Shown here: positions 1 through 8,603 of the stretch, piece after piece
Layout: each line of letters opens with the position of its first letter
How positions within the stretch are numbered: position 1 is the stretch's first letter
From: Hoyosella sp. YIM 151337
GTDB lineage: Bacteria; Actinomycetota; Actinomycetes; Mycobacteriales; Mycobacteriaceae
Length of the DNA: 64,000 bases
Assembly: GCF_026041215.1 (NCBI RefSeq)
Contig: NZ_JAPEIQ010000006.1
Location: 264,146 to 328,145 of the forward strand
Direction of reading: 5' to 3'
Notes under the pieces: model-generated
The model's database searches: none
The model's input: only the letters and a program-made list of their open reading frames with translations
What the model was told of the DNA's origin: nothing
Position numbers and translations under genes: made by a program

Positions 1-325
1 GGGCTTTAAGGTTGCGCTCGTTACCGACGGGCGCATGTCCGGAGCGTCGGGCAAGATCCCGGCCGCAATTCATGTCACCCCGGAGGCGACCACCGGCGGC
101 CCAATCGCGCGAGTTGCTGACGGCGACGTTGTCGAACTCGACGCGGAAGCCGGGACGCTGACGGTATTTGCTAACGACCTCGAAAACCGGGTTCCCGCTG
201 CACCCGCTGGCGGCACGACCTTCGGAACTGGGCGTGAACTATTCGCCGCGCTGCGCGGCGCTGTTGGAACCGCTGATCGCGGTGCTTCCGTTTTCGGTGC
301 GACACTCTCTGGAGCTCAGGCATGA
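1..325 (+). CDS. edd: 6-phosphogluconate dehydratase, C-terminal fragment (5' end outside window)
   Basis: Edd converts 6-phosphogluconate to KDPG in the cytosolic Entner-Doudoroff pathway. Only about the last 107 residues lie in the window; the frame is open from base 2. The segment around [18 protein letters not shown] is the conserved C-terminal motif of the IlvD/Edd dehydratase family. IlvD shares this fold, so the Edd assignment rests mainly on the immediate neighbours glk and eda. The stop TGA at 323-325 overlaps the glk ATG by four bases (ATGA), so the two are probably translationally coupled. Confidence 0.88.
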   Translation, partial: GFKVALVTDGRMSGASGKIPAAIHVTPEATTGGPIARVADGDVVELDAEAGTLTVFANDLENRVPAAPAGGTTFGTGRELFAALRGAVGTADRGASVFGATLSGAQA

Positions 326-1338
326 CCCCGACACCTTCAATCGCCGCCCCGTGGCTTGTGGCTGACATCGGCGGGACTAACGCCCGCTTCGGCCTCATCA
401 CCGAGCCAGGGGGCAGGCCGCAACAGATAGCCAGCCTCGCTGGCGCGAAGTACCCGGACCTTGCTGCCGCGGTCGAGGCGTATCTCGCATCCGTGTCCGG
501 CGTTGGCCGTCCGCGCGTCGGTGGCATCGCAGTTGCCGGCCCGGTCAGCGGCGACAGGTTCCGGCTTACGAACGCGGCCTGGGACTTCTCGGTCACGGCA
601 ACAAAACACACACTCGGCTTTGACTTTCTCGGGCTCATCAACGACTTCAGCGCTCTCGCGCTCGCCGTCCCGCATCTCGACCATCATGCGGTCGTCCCAC
701 TCGGCGGCGGTGTGCGCAATACCGATCTTCCGGTCGCAGTGATCGGTCCAGGCACAGGCATGGGTGTCGCTTCCCTGATCCCCGTCCGGGACAAATGGAT
801 CCCTGTGGCTACGGAGGGCGGGCACGTTACGCTGCCCGCCGAGACGGAGCTCGAAGCCCAAATCGCGACGTTGCTGCGGCGCCGATTTGGTCATGTCAGC
901 GCGGAAACCGTCCTCTGCGGTGTCGGACTCACCAGGCTGTACCACTGCATCGCCGCGATTCGCGGCGAAGAGTCAGTGATCATCTCACCCGCCGAGGTGT
1001 GCGCGCGCGGCCAATCTGGCGCGGACACTATCTGTACTGAGGCTCTCCAGGTATTCTGCGGGATGCTCGGCTCGTTCGCAGGCAACACAGCACTCACGAT
1101 GGGCGCCCGTGGTGGTGTGCTTATCGGCGGCGGTATTCTGCCCCGCATGCGCGAGGTCCTGCTCGCCAGCGACTTCCGGGCGCGCTTTGACAACAAGGCA
1201 CCGATGACGGGATATGTGTCGGCGATCTCGACCGAACTGATCATCGCGGACGCCCCAGCACTACTCGGAGCAGCAACGTGGCTGGCTCAGGAACTCACCC
1301 CCATCACCGAAACCAGCCCAAAAGGAGCACTGGTATGA
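322..1338 (+). CDS. glk: glucokinase (bacterial Glk family, PF02685 type)
   Basis: Phosphorylates glucose with ATP, feeding the pathway encoded around it. The 338-residue protein is near the usual ~320 residues of E. coli-type Glk. The N-terminal phosphate-binding loop [11 protein letters not shown] lies at residues 15-25; the sugar-site motif INDFSALA, the loop GPGTGMG and the motif EGGHVTLP follow. No ROK-family zinc CxCGxxGC motif is visible, so this is not the ROK-type glucokinase commonly used by actinobacteria. The ATG overlaps the edd stop and the TGA overlaps the eda start (ATGA at both junctions), so edd-glk-eda is one coupled operon. The order resembles proteobacterial Entner-Doudoroff operons. 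Confidence 0.93.
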   Translation: MTPTPSIAAPWLVADIGGTNARFGLITEPGGRPQQIASLAGAKYPDLAAAVEAYLASVSGVGRPRVGGIAVAGPVSGDRFRLTNAAWDFSVTATKHTLGFDFLGLINDFSALALAVPHLDHHAVVPLGGGVRNTDLPVAVIGPGTGMGVASLIPVRDKWIPVATEGGHVTLPAETELEAQIATLLRRRFGHVSAETVLCGVGLTRLYHCIAAIRGEESVIISPAEVCARGQSGADTICTEALQVFCGMLGSFAGNTALTMGARGGVLIGGGILPRMREVLLASDFRARFDNKAPMTGYVSAISTELIIADAPALLGAATWLAQELTPITETSPKGALV

Positions 1339-1991
1339 CCGCCTCAACTGCATCCAAGGACACCGCCGCTGCTGTAACCAGCCTTCTCGACGTGTCTCCG
1401 GTGATCCCCGTTGTTGTGCTCAACAGCCCGGACGAGGCGGTGCCGCTTTCCCGTGCGCTGCTCGATGGGGGCATCCGCATTATCGAGGTGACGCTCCGTT
1501 CGGAGGCTGCGCTGCCCGGAATCGAACGGATCGCCGCCGAAGTTCCGGACATGGTGGTCGGCGCTGGCACGGTCCTCAACCCCGCTGACGTACGCAATGC
1601 CGTCACGGCAGGATCACAATTTCTGGTGAGTCCCGGGTCGACGTCACGGCTGCTGGCCGCGATGGATGATAGCGGTGTGCCGTACTTGCCTGGTGTCTCG
1701 ACTCTGTCGGAAATGATGACGCTACTCGACCGCGGTGTCACCGAAATGAAGTTCTTCCCCGCGAAGGCCGCAGGCGGGCACGCCTACCTGAGTTCGGTGG
1801 CCGGGCCGCTGCCGCAGGTGCGCTTCTGCCCAACCGGTGGCATCACGCCACTCACCGCGCGTGACTACCTCACGCTGCCGAACGTGGGCTGCGTGGGCGG
1901 CACCTGGCTGGCGCCCAAGGCAGCGGTCACGAGCGGTGATTGGGCGCGCATCACCGAACTCGCTGCGCAGGCGTCGAGCATGGCACTCTGA
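1335..1991 (+). CDS. eda: KDPG/KHG aldolase
   Basis: Cleaves KDPG to pyruvate and glyceraldehyde-3-phosphate, the last Entner-Doudoroff step. I chose ATG 1335 (218 residues) because AAAGGAG at 1321-1327 is a good ribosome site at proper spacing and because the ATG overlaps the glk stop; an in-frame ATG at 1278 would sit deep inside glk. The Schiff-base lysine is K139 in EMKFFPA. The general-base glutamate lies in IEVTLRS, and GAGTV and PTGGI phosphate-site motifs are present. A perfect hairpin at 2021-2053 follows the gene. Confidence 0.95.
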   Translation: MTASTASKDTAAAVTSLLDVSPVIPVVVLNSPDEAVPLSRALLDGGIRIIEVTLRSEAALPGIERIAAEVPDMVVGAGTVLNPADVRNAVTAGSQFLVSPGSTSRLLAAMDDSGVPYLPGVSTLSEMMTLLDRGVTEMKFFPAKAAGGHAYLSSVAGPLPQVRFCPTGGITPLTARDYLTLPNVGCVGGTWLAPKAAVTSGDWARITELAAQASSMAL

Positions 1992-2020
1992 CAGCGGCTC
2001 CTTTCCGCAGCGCACGCTTC

Positions 2021-2053
2021 CCGTCCCTGGCTTTCCCGGCTAGCCAGGGACGG
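2021..2053. terminator. 12-bp perfect hairpin between eda and marR
   Basis: CCGTCCCTGGCT (2021-2032) pairs perfectly with AGCCAGGGACGG (2042-2053) around a 9-base loop. It lies between the convergent ends of eda (stop at 1991) and the MarR gene (stop at 2063), so it probably serves both strands. A short T-rich stretch follows on the + strand, but there is no long U tract. Confidence 0.7.
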
Positions 2054-2062
2054 GTTTCGCGT

Positions 2063-2596
2063 TTACGGCGTGAGGGTGGTGTCGCCGAGGCTGACAAGAA
2101 ACTTGCGCAGGATCGCATCAAGTTGGGCACGTTCTTCGATAGTGAGAGCGTTGAGGACACTCGCTTCGTTCGCGATGTGTGGCGGCGTCACGTCTTCGAC
2201 CTTTTTGCGGCCCGCTTCTGTCAGCCGCACCAGCATCGAGCGCCGATCGGACGGATCGGTATCGCGCGCAACTAAACCGCGCTGCACGAGCCTGTCGACG
2301 CGGTTGGTGATGGCGCCGGATGTCAACAGCATCGCCCGTATGAGCGCCTTCCCCGAAAGGCCATGCGGATCACCTGCTCGGTACAGGGTCGCGAGTACAT
2401 CGAACTCCCACCACTCGAGGTCATGTTCAGCGTGCAGATCACGCACGTGTTTACCGAAGTGCTGAGCGGCGCGAGTCAGTCGCGCACCCGTCCCGACGAT
2501 AGCGAGATCGCCGAAGAAGTCCACCGGACGTCCGTCACGGTCGAGCCGTCGGCACCACTGTGCAACGAGTTCGTCAATAGCGTCCGTTTCACTCAC
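2063..2596 (-). CDS. MarR-family transcriptional regulator
   Basis: A 177-residue winged-helix protein. The region from about residue 40 to 150 (DLEWWEFDVLATLYRAG, then SGKALIRAMLLTSGAITNRVDRLVQRGLVARDTDPSDRRSM) carries the recognition helix and the beta wing with the DxRDRR-like DPSDRRS motif typical of MarR. It is divergent from the EamA transporter at 2719, and an AT-rich palindrome lies between them. The likely job is autorepression and control of the exporter in response to a small ligand, but the ligand cannot be read from sequence. Confidence 0.9.
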   Translation of the reverse strand: MSETDAIDELVAQWCRRLDRDGRPVDFFGDLAIVGTGARLTRAAQHFGKHVRDLHAEHDLEWWEFDVLATLYRAGDPHGLSGKALIRAMLLTSGAITNRVDRLVQRGLVARDTDPSDRRSMLVRLTEAGRKKVEDVTPPHIANEASVLNALTIEERAQLDAILRKFLVSLGDTTLTP

Positions 2597-2610
2597 GGAT
2601 CCAATTTATC

Positions 2611-2620
2611 TCAATATTGA
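2611..2620. promoter_or_regulatory. candidate MarR operator in the marR/EamA intergenic region
   Basis: TCAATATTGA is a perfect 10-bp palindrome in a notably AT-rich patch, 15 bases upstream of the marR start and beside a TTGACA hexamer at 2626-2631 on the + strand. The position between two divergent promoters and the base composition suit a MarR dimer site. This is an inference from symmetry only. Confidence 0.5.
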
Positions 2621-2718
2621 TCTATTTGACATTAAGAGATTGGACGCGGAGAGTTGACAGCGGCACCGCAGTACCGTGCCACACGACCAACGATGAATGC
2701 ACAGAAAGCTCGGCGGAC

Positions 2719-3648
2719 ATGGCGTACACGGCTGATACCGCAGCCACCTCCGGACACGGAGCTCATAAGGGCTACCACCGCGCACGCCTGTCCGACATCG
2801 CGCTCACGCTCATCGCGCCCATCACGTGGGGTACGACTTACGTCGTCACCACCGAACTGCTGCCGCCGGACCGTCCGCTGCTCGCGTCCCTCCTCCGCGC
2901 GCTCCCAGCCGGGCTCCTGCTGCTCGCAATCACGCGTCAACTCCCCCGCGGCGACTGGTGGTGGAAGGCAGCAGTGCTCGGCACCCTCAACTTCGGCGCG
3001 TTCTTCCCCCTCCTCTTCCTCGCCGCATACCGGCTGCCCGGCGGTGTCGCGGCAACAATCGCGGCTGTGCAGCCGCTGATTGTGCTCGCCGTGGCCTACC
3101 TTGTATTCCGGACCCGCCCCACGCTCTGGTCACTCGGCGCGGCGCTGGCCGGCGTCCTCGGCGTCGGCCTCCTTGTCCTGACCGCAGCTGGAGCACTCGA
3201 CACAACCGGGGTAATCGCCCAGCTGACCGGCATCACCATGATGGGCACCGCGATCGTTCTCGCGAAGAAATGGGGACGGCCGCAGGGCACCTCGATGCTG
3301 TCGATCGCGGGGTGGCAGATGACGATGGGCGGGCTGATGCTAATCCCTGTCGCGCTGATCGGCGAGGGCATCCCGCCATCACTGACCGGTACCAACATCC
3401 TCGGGTACGCGTACCTCACGATCATCGGAGGTGCTCTCGCCTACGTGTGCTGGTTCCGCGGCATCGAGCGGCTCCCGTCGACGTCGGTCGTTTTCCTCGG
3501 CCTCGCGAACCCCATGACCGCGACCCTCGCGGGTCTCGTCATCCTGGGCCAAACCCTGACTGCGTGGCAGACGGTTGGCTTCGTCATCGCGCTCGCCGCA
3601 ATGGTGACTTCACAAGTCACCCCAAACACGAAACGCCACCCAACGTGA
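2719..3648 (+). CDS. EamA/RhaT-family drug/metabolite transporter
   Basis: A membrane protein of about 309 residues with around ten hydrophobic helices in two EamA repeats; the first starts at LTLIAPITWGTTYVVTTELLPPDRPLL, a signature of the DMT superfamily. These proteins export or import small metabolites such as amino acids. ATG 2719 is preferred over an in-frame ATG at 2617, because 2617 lies inside the candidate operator and adds 34 residues without a recognisable membrane segment. The ribosome site before 2719 is weak. The neighbour is a divergent MarR regulator. Confidence 0.85.
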   Translation: MAYTADTAATSGHGAHKGYHRARLSDIALTLIAPITWGTTYVVTTELLPPDRPLLASLLRALPAGLLLLAITRQLPRGDWWWKAAVLGTLNFGAFFPLLFLAAYRLPGGVAATIAAVQPLIVLAVAYLVFRTRPTLWSLGAALAGVLGVGLLVLTAAGALDTTGVIAQLTGITMMGTAIVLAKKWGRPQGTSMLSIAGWQMTMGGLMLIPVALIGEGIPPSLTGTNILGYAYLTIIGGALAYVCWFRGIERLPSTSVVFLGLANPMTATLAGLVILGQTLTAWQTVGFVIALAAMVTSQVTPNTKRHPT

Positions 3649-3660
3649 CATCCTGGTCTG

Positions 3661-4335
3661 GTGTACGCCGAGCGCAGCTCTCCCATCCACCATGCTGTGG
3701 TGTGGACGGCAACCGACCCTAGCGAGTCGGCTCAGCTCGTCATTCCTGACGGGTGTATCGACCTCCTCTGGCACGCCGGAAACCTGCTCGTTGCGGGGCC
3801 CGATACGCGCGCCCACACCACCACGTGGAGTGCGGATTCGTGGACGGGGCTGCGGCTGCGGTGCGGCATCGGTCAGCACATAATCGGGGTGCCCGCACAC
3901 GAGATAAGGGACCAGCGCGTGCCGTTCGCAGAGCTGCTTTCTGCCAGCGAAGCGCGGCGATTCCACACCATCGTCGCCGCGTCCAACGATGCTGGCACAG
4001 CGCTTGAGCACATCGCGCGGCAGCGTCTGACTGAGCCGCCCGACACGTTCGGTGAAGTCGTTTTCACTATGCTTCAACAGGGCACGAAGGTGTCTGGACT
4101 CGCCGCCGCGCTGGGACTCAGTACCCGCCAGCTGCACCGCCGCTGCCGCGACACGTTCGGATACGGACCGAAAACCCTCGGGAAAATACTGCGGTTCAAT
4201 CAGGCGCTCAGTCTCTCCCGTTCCGCGCATTCACTCGGTGACGCAGCAGCCCAGTCCGGCTACGCGGACCAAGCACATCTGGCGCGGGACGCGAGATCGC
4301 TGACCGGTCGCACCGTCACGTCGCTGCTTGCGTAG
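3661..4335 (+). CDS. AraC-family helix-turn-helix regulator
   Basis: A 224-residue protein with a GTG start just after the EamA gene. The N-terminal ~130 residues (LVIPDGCIDLLWH) look like the DUF6597 sensor-type domain found in short AraC-like regulators. The C-terminal half carries two helix-turn-helix units, GLAAALGLSTRQLHRRCRDTFGYGPKTL and AAAQSGYADQAHLARD, the second with the usual AraC pattern. The 3' end overlaps the convergent VOC gene by 20 bases. Its target is unknown; co-orientation with EamA suggests but does not prove a link. Confidence 0.85.
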   Translation: MYAERSSPIHHAVVWTATDPSESAQLVIPDGCIDLLWHAGNLLVAGPDTRAHTTTWSADSWTGLRLRCGIGQHIIGVPAHEIRDQRVPFAELLSASEARRFHTIVAASNDAGTALEHIARQRLTEPPDTFGEVVFTMLQQGTKVSGLAAALGLSTRQLHRRCRDTFGYGPKTLGKILRFNQALSLSRSAHSLGDAAAQSGYADQAHLARDARSLTGRTVTSLLA

Positions 4336-4744
4336 CCGGGAGCAGCGCGTACAGGTCAACACCGTTGCCGTCCGGGTCGTGGACGACAGCATAGCGCTGA
4401 CCCCAGAAAGCGTCCCAGGGCGCGAGGTGGCCGTCGTATCCCGCTTCCACGAGGTCGCGGTAGACGGCATCAACATCCGCCGGGCGCTCGCATTGAAAAG
4501 CGAGGCTGATCTGACCAGACTGCGGAGGCTGCCAATCGGGCTCAAATGACCGCACCGTGGCCAGGTCGTCCCACGCCAAGCGAATGCCGCCGCCGAGTTC
4601 CGCCTCGACGTGCGGCTGCGAATCCGCGTCGTCAGGGATCGCTAGACCCAGCTTGCGGTAGAACTCGAGTGAGCGGCGCATATCCGCGACCACCAAGGCG
4701 ATAACGTTCAAACGAGGCTTCATACTACCCACAGTAGAAACCAT
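4316..4744 (-). CDS. VOC (glyoxalase/bleomycin-resistance) family protein
   Basis: A 142-residue protein with two beta-alpha-beta-beta-beta modules. NVIALVVADMRRSLEFYRKLGL opens the first and a second module ends with YAVVHDPDGNGVDLYALL, the typical DPDGNxxxL motif. Family members act on diverse small molecules or bind drugs, so no reaction can be assigned. It is the last gene of a probable hxlR-lhgO-F420 oxidoreductase-VOC operon, with gaps of about 30 bases. ATG 4723 (MKPRLN) is an alternative start. Confidence 0.85.
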   Translation of the reverse strand: MVSTVGSMKPRLNVIALVVADMRRSLEFYRKLGLAIPDDADSQPHVEAELGGGIRLAWDDLATVRSFEPDWQPPQSGQISLAFQCERPADVDAVYRDLVEAGYDGHLAPWDAFWGQRYAVVHDPDGNGVDLYALLPATQAAT

Positions 4745-4773
4745 CGCTCACCGTGTCTTGAACGAATCGGACG

Positions 4774-5205
4774 TCAGCCGCGCGTCAGCGCGACGACAGG
4801 TATGCGACGCGTCGTCTTCGTCGTGTACTTGTCGTAGTCCGGCCAGAACTGCGCCATCGCGCGCCAATGCTCCTCTCGCTCCGTACCTTCGAGAACCGTC
4901 GGAGTCACCCGAAACTTGTCGGTCCCCAACTCAACCCAGCCCTCGCCACGATCACGCAGATTGAGATACCAGGCTGGGTGGGTATCGCTGCCGCCGAACG
5001 ATGCGATCACGATGAGACGGTCACCGTCACGCGTGAAGAAAAGCGGCGTCGTGTGTTCTTTCCCCGACTTTCGGCCGACTGTCGTCAAGAGCAACTGCTC
5101 GTGGCCCCCCATGGTGGCCGTCCCTCCAGAGCGGCGAAATCGCCACGTTTCGACTTTGGTGCCGATACGCATGACCGCTTTAAAAAGGGCACTGTGCTGC
5201 GTCAT
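4774..5205 (-). CDS. nitroreductase/deazaflavin (F420)-dependent oxidoreductase, Ddn-like
   Basis: A 143-residue split-barrel protein of the deazaflavin-dependent nitroreductase family. GGHEQLLLTTVGRKSGKEHTTPLFFTRDGDRLIVIASFGGSDTHPAWYLNL contains the hallmark TTxGRKSG and AS-GG-xxHPxWYxNL motifs of F420H2-dependent quinone reductases such as mycobacterial Ddn. It is probably a soluble or membrane-associated F420H2-dependent reductase. It is co-oriented with lhgO 33 bases upstream. F420 use supports an actinobacterial host. Confidence 0.9.
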   Translation of the reverse strand: MTQHSALFKAVMRIGTKVETWRFRRSGGTATMGGHEQLLLTTVGRKSGKEHTTPLFFTRDGDRLIVIASFGGSDTHPAWYLNLRDRGEGWVELGTDKFRVTPTVLEGTEREEHWRAMAQFWPDYDKYTTKTTRRIPVVALTRG

Positions 5206-5238
5206 AGCGACAGCCTATTACTAAATCTGCTGCAGGGA

Positions 5239-6423
5239 CTACGGCAACAGTTGCACGATGTGCTCAGCGATCGGCATGGCAGATGTCGCCGCTGGTGAAG
5301 GCGCGTTCAGAACGTGCACAGTACGGTCGGTCCGCTCGATGAGAAAGTCGTGAACCAATGTTCCATCCCGAAGCACCGCCTGCGCCCTGATACCAGCTTC
5401 GCGCGGCTGAAGGTCGCTGAGCGTGAGTGCGGGACAGTACTTTCTGCACTCCGCGAGATAACCCCGCTTAAACAGTGAGTTTCGGGCTTCACGGAACCCT
5501 ACGCGCATGTTCGCCTTCGCTACCCGGTAGAAGCCAGGGAAGGACAGATAGTCCCGCACATCCGCGAAGCTGACCGCGCCCTTGCGATACCCCTCCCGCG
5601 CCAAACCGAGCACAGCGTTCGGTCCGACCGTGATTTCTCCATCAATCGTCGCGTTCAGATGAACCCCAAGAAACGGCAGGTCTGGATCCGGTATGGGATA
5701 GATGAGGTGGTGCACCAGGCCGGAGCGGTGCGGCGGCAGCCGATAGTATTCACCGCGAAACGGGATGATGCGCAAGTCAATCCGCAGGCCGGCCAGTCGT
5801 GCGAGCCGGTCCGCCTGCAATCCTCCGCACACGACGACGTGACGGGCCCGATAGGTGTCCGCACGCGTTCTGACAGTGACCGCGTCGGTGTCCTCGGCGA
5901 TATCTATTACTTCAACACCGACACGTATTTCACCACCGCGTTCGGCGACGAGGTGGGCCAATGTGTCTGCCACGCGGCGGAAGTCGATGATTCCCGTACT
6001 GGGGACGAAGAGCGCCCCTACACCCGTGACGTTCGGCTCTCGCCGGGCGAGTTCCGCTCCGTCGATGCGCTCCACTTCGAGGTTATTGATGCGTGAACGG
6101 TCATGCAGCGCAAGCATTCGTGCATGTTCGCGCGAGTTCGTGGCGACGAGAAGTTTGCCACGGACGTCGAACGGGATGCCATGCTGTTTCGCGAACGCCT
6201 TCGTTACTTCAGCGCCGCGGCGGCAGAGGTCCGCTTTGAGGCTGCCCGGCGGGTAGTAGATCCCGGAATGGATGACGCCGCTGTTATGGCCAGTTTGGTG
6301 CGCACCGAGTGCGGGCGCCTTCTCCAGAACGAGCACGCTTGCGCCGGGCCGGTCGCGCTGCAGCCGCTCCGCGGTAGCTAGTCCGATAATCCCGGCACCG
6401 ATTACGCAATAATCGAAGACCAC
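5239..6423 (-). CDS. lhgO: L-2-hydroxyglutarate oxidase/dehydrogenase (DAO-fold FAD enzyme)
   Basis: A 394-residue FAD protein. The N-terminal dinucleotide motif is CVIGAGIIGLATAERL. HQTGHNSGVIHSGIYYPPGSLKADLCRRG is the near-diagnostic LhgO signature. LhgO oxidises L-2-hydroxyglutarate to 2-oxoglutarate, usually passing electrons to quinones. The start is GTG 6423, only nine bases after the HxlR stop, so the two genes are probably cotranscribed. Confidence 0.92.
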   Translation of the reverse strand: MVFDYCVIGAGIIGLATAERLQRDRPGASVLVLEKAPALGAHQTGHNSGVIHSGIYYPPGSLKADLCRRGAEVTKAFAKQHGIPFDVRGKLLVATNSREHARMLALHDRSRINNLEVERIDGAELARREPNVTGVGALFVPSTGIIDFRRVADTLAHLVAERGGEIRVGVEVIDIAEDTDAVTVRTRADTYRARHVVVCGGLQADRLARLAGLRIDLRIIPFRGEYYRLPPHRSGLVHHLIYPIPDPDLPFLGVHLNATIDGEITVGPNAVLGLAREGYRKGAVSFADVRDYLSFPGFYRVAKANMRVGFREARNSLFKRGYLAECRKYCPALTLSDLQPREAGIRAQAVLRDGTLVHDFLIERTDRTVHVLNAPSPAATSAMPIAEHIVQLLP

Positions 6424-6432
6424 CGCACGAAC

Positions 6433-6771
6433 CTATCCCGCCTGCGATTGATAGCGCGCGCCCCAGTCGTCAAGCATCGCAACCAGCGGGGCTAGGGTGG
6501 CACCGAGTTCGGTCAGCGAGTACTCAACGCGTGGCGGCACCTCGGCATACACTTCCCGGTGGACGATGCCATCCGTTTCCAGTTCGCGAAGCTGGCGCGT
6601 GAGCATGCGCGCGCTTACCGCACCGACCGCCCGGGCCAGTTCACCGAATCGCAGGGTCGCCCCCGTGAGGTGCTTGACGATTGTCATCTTCCACGAGCCA
6701 CCCAGCACCGCAATCGCCACTTCTACCGGACACACGTCCATGGCGCGGAGTACAGGATCTCGCACCGGCAT
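6433..6771 (-). CDS. HxlR-family transcriptional regulator
   Basis: A small winged-helix regulator: CPVEVAIAVLGGSWKMTIVKHL, RFGELARAVGAVSARMLTRQLRELETDGIVHREVYAEVPPRVEYSLTELG is a complete HxlR domain. I chose ATG 6771 (112 residues) because AAGGAGGG lies directly upstream, though spacing is tight. ATG 6807 adds 12 residues but lies inside a candidate operator. HxlR proteins often respond to reactive carbonyls or quinones. Its divergent neighbour is a quinone-reductase-like gene and its downstream partner is lhgO, so redox stress control is plausible. Confidence 0.88.
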   Translation of the reverse strand: MPVRDPVLRAMDVCPVEVAIAVLGGSWKMTIVKHLTGATLRFGELARAVGAVSARMLTRQLRELETDGIVHREVYAEVPPRVEYSLTELGATLAPLVAMLDDWGARYQSQAG

Positions 6772-6795
6772 TCCCTCCTTGGTTACATAAGTGTT

Positions 6796-6820
6796 AGTAC
6801 TGCACATTAATGACCGTACT
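6796..6820. promoter_or_regulatory. candidate HxlR operator
   Basis: Inverted half-sites AGTAC (6796-6800) and GTACT (6816-6820) flank 15 bases of mixed sequence between the divergent hxlR and NAD(P)H reductase genes. Spacing fits a dimeric winged-helix regulator contacting two major grooves. Inferred from symmetry only. Confidence 0.4.
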
Positions 6821-6883
6821 TGCTTGCTTCGAATATACGTACCAGCATGAACCTGAAAGCATCCCTCAGGGAAGGACTTCTTC

Positions 6884-7657
6884 ATGCGAGTTCACTGGAT
6901 ATATGCGCACCCCAGCGCAGAATCACTCAATGCGCGGCTCCACCTGGCTGGGACAGCTCACCTTCGGCAGTCGGGACACGACGTCGTCACATCGGATCTT
7001 TACGCAATGGACTGGAACCCGGTGTTCTCACAAAACGACTTCGGCGAGCACAGGCGCGACAATGCGACAGTGAGTGAGCAGTCCCACCGGGCGTTCCGCT
7101 CCGGAAGCATCGCCGGCGACATCGCCCTGGAGCAGGGCAAAATCGCGTGGGCGGACACGGTGGTGCTGCAATTTCCGCTTTGGTGGTACGGGATGCCGGC
7201 GATCATGAAGGGCTGGTTTGATCGCGTCTTCGTCAAAGGATTCGCCTTCGGCGTCAAAGATCCCGCATCCGGCCGAACACTCAAGTACGGGGAAGGCGGA
7301 CTACAAGGAAAGCGAGCGCTAATTGTCGTGACAGCAGGCGACCGGGCCACATCGTTCGGAGCGCGCGGCATCAACGGTGATATTGAGTCGCTGCTCTGGC
7401 CAATTCTCCACGGCACATTCTGGTACACCGGCATCGCACCGCTGCGGCCGCACCTCATACCAGCCGTCGACACCCCCAGCTGGGCCGGCGCAGGCCAGGA
7501 TGAACGCTGCCTCCTGGCACGCCTGTCCACGATGACCGACGAACAGCCCATCCCGTACCGCGCACTGCGCAGCGGCGACTATGACGCCGACCGCACACTC
7601 GCACCCACGATTCTCCCTGGCCAGCAGGGGCTCGGGGTGCACAAGCACTGCGCGTGA
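6884..7657 (+). CDS. NAD(P)H dehydrogenase (quinone)/flavodoxin-fold oxidoreductase
   Basis: A 257-residue flavodoxin-like protein of the NQO1/MdaB/KefF superfamily. HWIYAHPSAESLNARL is the N-terminal strand and phosphate loop. DTVVLQFPLWWYGMPAIMKGWFDRVFVKGFAFG is the FMN/quinone-site signature, followed by KRALIVVTAGD. It probably reduces quinones by two electrons in the cytosol. A ribosome site GGGAAGGA sits 6-7 bases upstream. It is divergent from hxlR and probably its target. Confidence 0.9.
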   Translation: MRVHWIYAHPSAESLNARLHLAGTAHLRQSGHDVVTSDLYAMDWNPVFSQNDFGEHRRDNATVSEQSHRAFRSGSIAGDIALEQGKIAWADTVVLQFPLWWYGMPAIMKGWFDRVFVKGFAFGVKDPASGRTLKYGEGGLQGKRALIVVTAGDRATSFGARGINGDIESLLWPILHGTFWYTGIAPLRPHLIPAVDTPSWAGAGQDERCLLARLSTMTDEQPIPYRALRSGDYDADRTLAPTILPGQQGLGVHKHCA

Positions 7658-7661
7658 ACAC

Positions 7662-7883
7662 TCAGTAGTGAATGAGTATCCAGGGCGTGTTGAACACACC
7701 CAAACAGGACAGCCGCCACTGCCCGGCCATCAAGTGCTGATGCATTCCCATAAGGCACTCCGCCTGGTTCGGGTACACATGGAACCCGATCCCCGGGTGC
7801 GCCGATGCGCTCGGCGCCGCCGCCAGCGAGATACCTGCAGCCATCAGAACAGATGCCCCCAGAACCGTCGCCCTGCGTTTCAT
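7662..7883 (-). CDS. small secreted protein, unknown function
   Basis: A 73-residue precursor. MKRRATVLGASVLMAAGISLAAAPSASAH is a clear Sec signal peptide ending in an AxA cleavage site, leaving a mature peptide of about 45 residues with two cysteines (in ECLMG and SCLG) that could form a disulfide. The ribosome site GGAGGAGCG immediately precedes the ATG. I do not recognise the family. Small secreted two-cysteine proteins of this layout are common in actinomycetes. Confidence 0.7.
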   Translation of the reverse strand: MKRRATVLGASVLMAAGISLAAAPSASAHPGIGFHVYPNQAECLMGMHQHLMAGQWRLSCLGVFNTPWILIHY

Positions 7884-8153
7884 CGCTCCTCCTCGAGGAC
7901 GCTTAATAGAAGCCGCACAGCGAGGCCATGCCCGCCCGTGCGCGAAACAGCCTGACTACTCCATTAGACGCGCGGATGATGCACCGCACAATCCCTCGCG
8001 AGCAACCACAGCAGCTGCACATTGCCCGCGCCGGAACGCCGGTGCAGAGCGGAATTCGCTGACGTATCCTGTGATCAGCACCATGGTCGTTTTGTCCGAA
8101 TTACGGACGGTCGATGGTGCTCAACCAACGGTTCATCACATCGGAGGTGTGCG

Positions 8154-8594
8154 ATGACAACGCACAGCGCGCCCCATATCGAATCCCATCCTGATCTCGC
8201 GGCCATGAGCGCGCGCTACGAAGAGATTTCGGAGTCACGATCCGCCCAGTTCACTGACTCACTACTGGTTCTCGCCGGGCTGTTCGTCGCCCTGTCCCCC
8301 TGGATCGTCGGGTTCCACGACGTTTCAGTTGCTCTAGCGATGAACAACCTGGTTGTCGGACTGGTGATAGCCGCGCTAGGTGTCGGCTATGCAGCTGCCT
8401 TCGACCGCACCCACCGCTTGACGTTCCTCTGCCCGCTCCTGGGTGTCTGGACGATCGTCGCTGTGTGGCTGGTAAGCGGCACAGTGCTGGCAATGGCAAC
8501 CATATGGACGAACGTCATCGCCGGGGCGGTGGTAGTACTCCTCGGCTTCGCCGCGATGATGCCGTATCTGCGCATGCAGCGCTCAAGGAAGTGA
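8154..8594 (+). CDS. SPW-repeat membrane protein
   Basis: The 146-residue reading uses ATG 8154 with GGAGGTG upstream; a longer in-frame reading from 8022 has no such site. It has four hydrophobic helices. LLVLAGLFVALSPWIVGF contains the SPW motif and helix 3 has the degenerate copy GVWTIVAVWLV. SPW-family proteins are small integral membrane proteins of unknown function. The gene stands alone and is followed by a hairpin terminator at 8604-8637. Confidence 0.8.
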   Translation: MTTHSAPHIESHPDLAAMSARYEEISESRSAQFTDSLLVLAGLFVALSPWIVGFHDVSVALAMNNLVVGLVIAALGVGYAAAFDRTHRLTFLCPLLGVWTIVAVWLVSGTVLAMATIWTNVIAGAVVVLLGFAAMMPYLRMQRSRK

Positions 8595-8603
8595 CGCATC
8601 CAC

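Noticed and set aside
2617-2718. Upstream extension of the EamA transporter (ATG 2617)
   Set aside because: It starts inside the MarR operator palindrome and adds residues without membrane or known domain; ATG 2719 is better.
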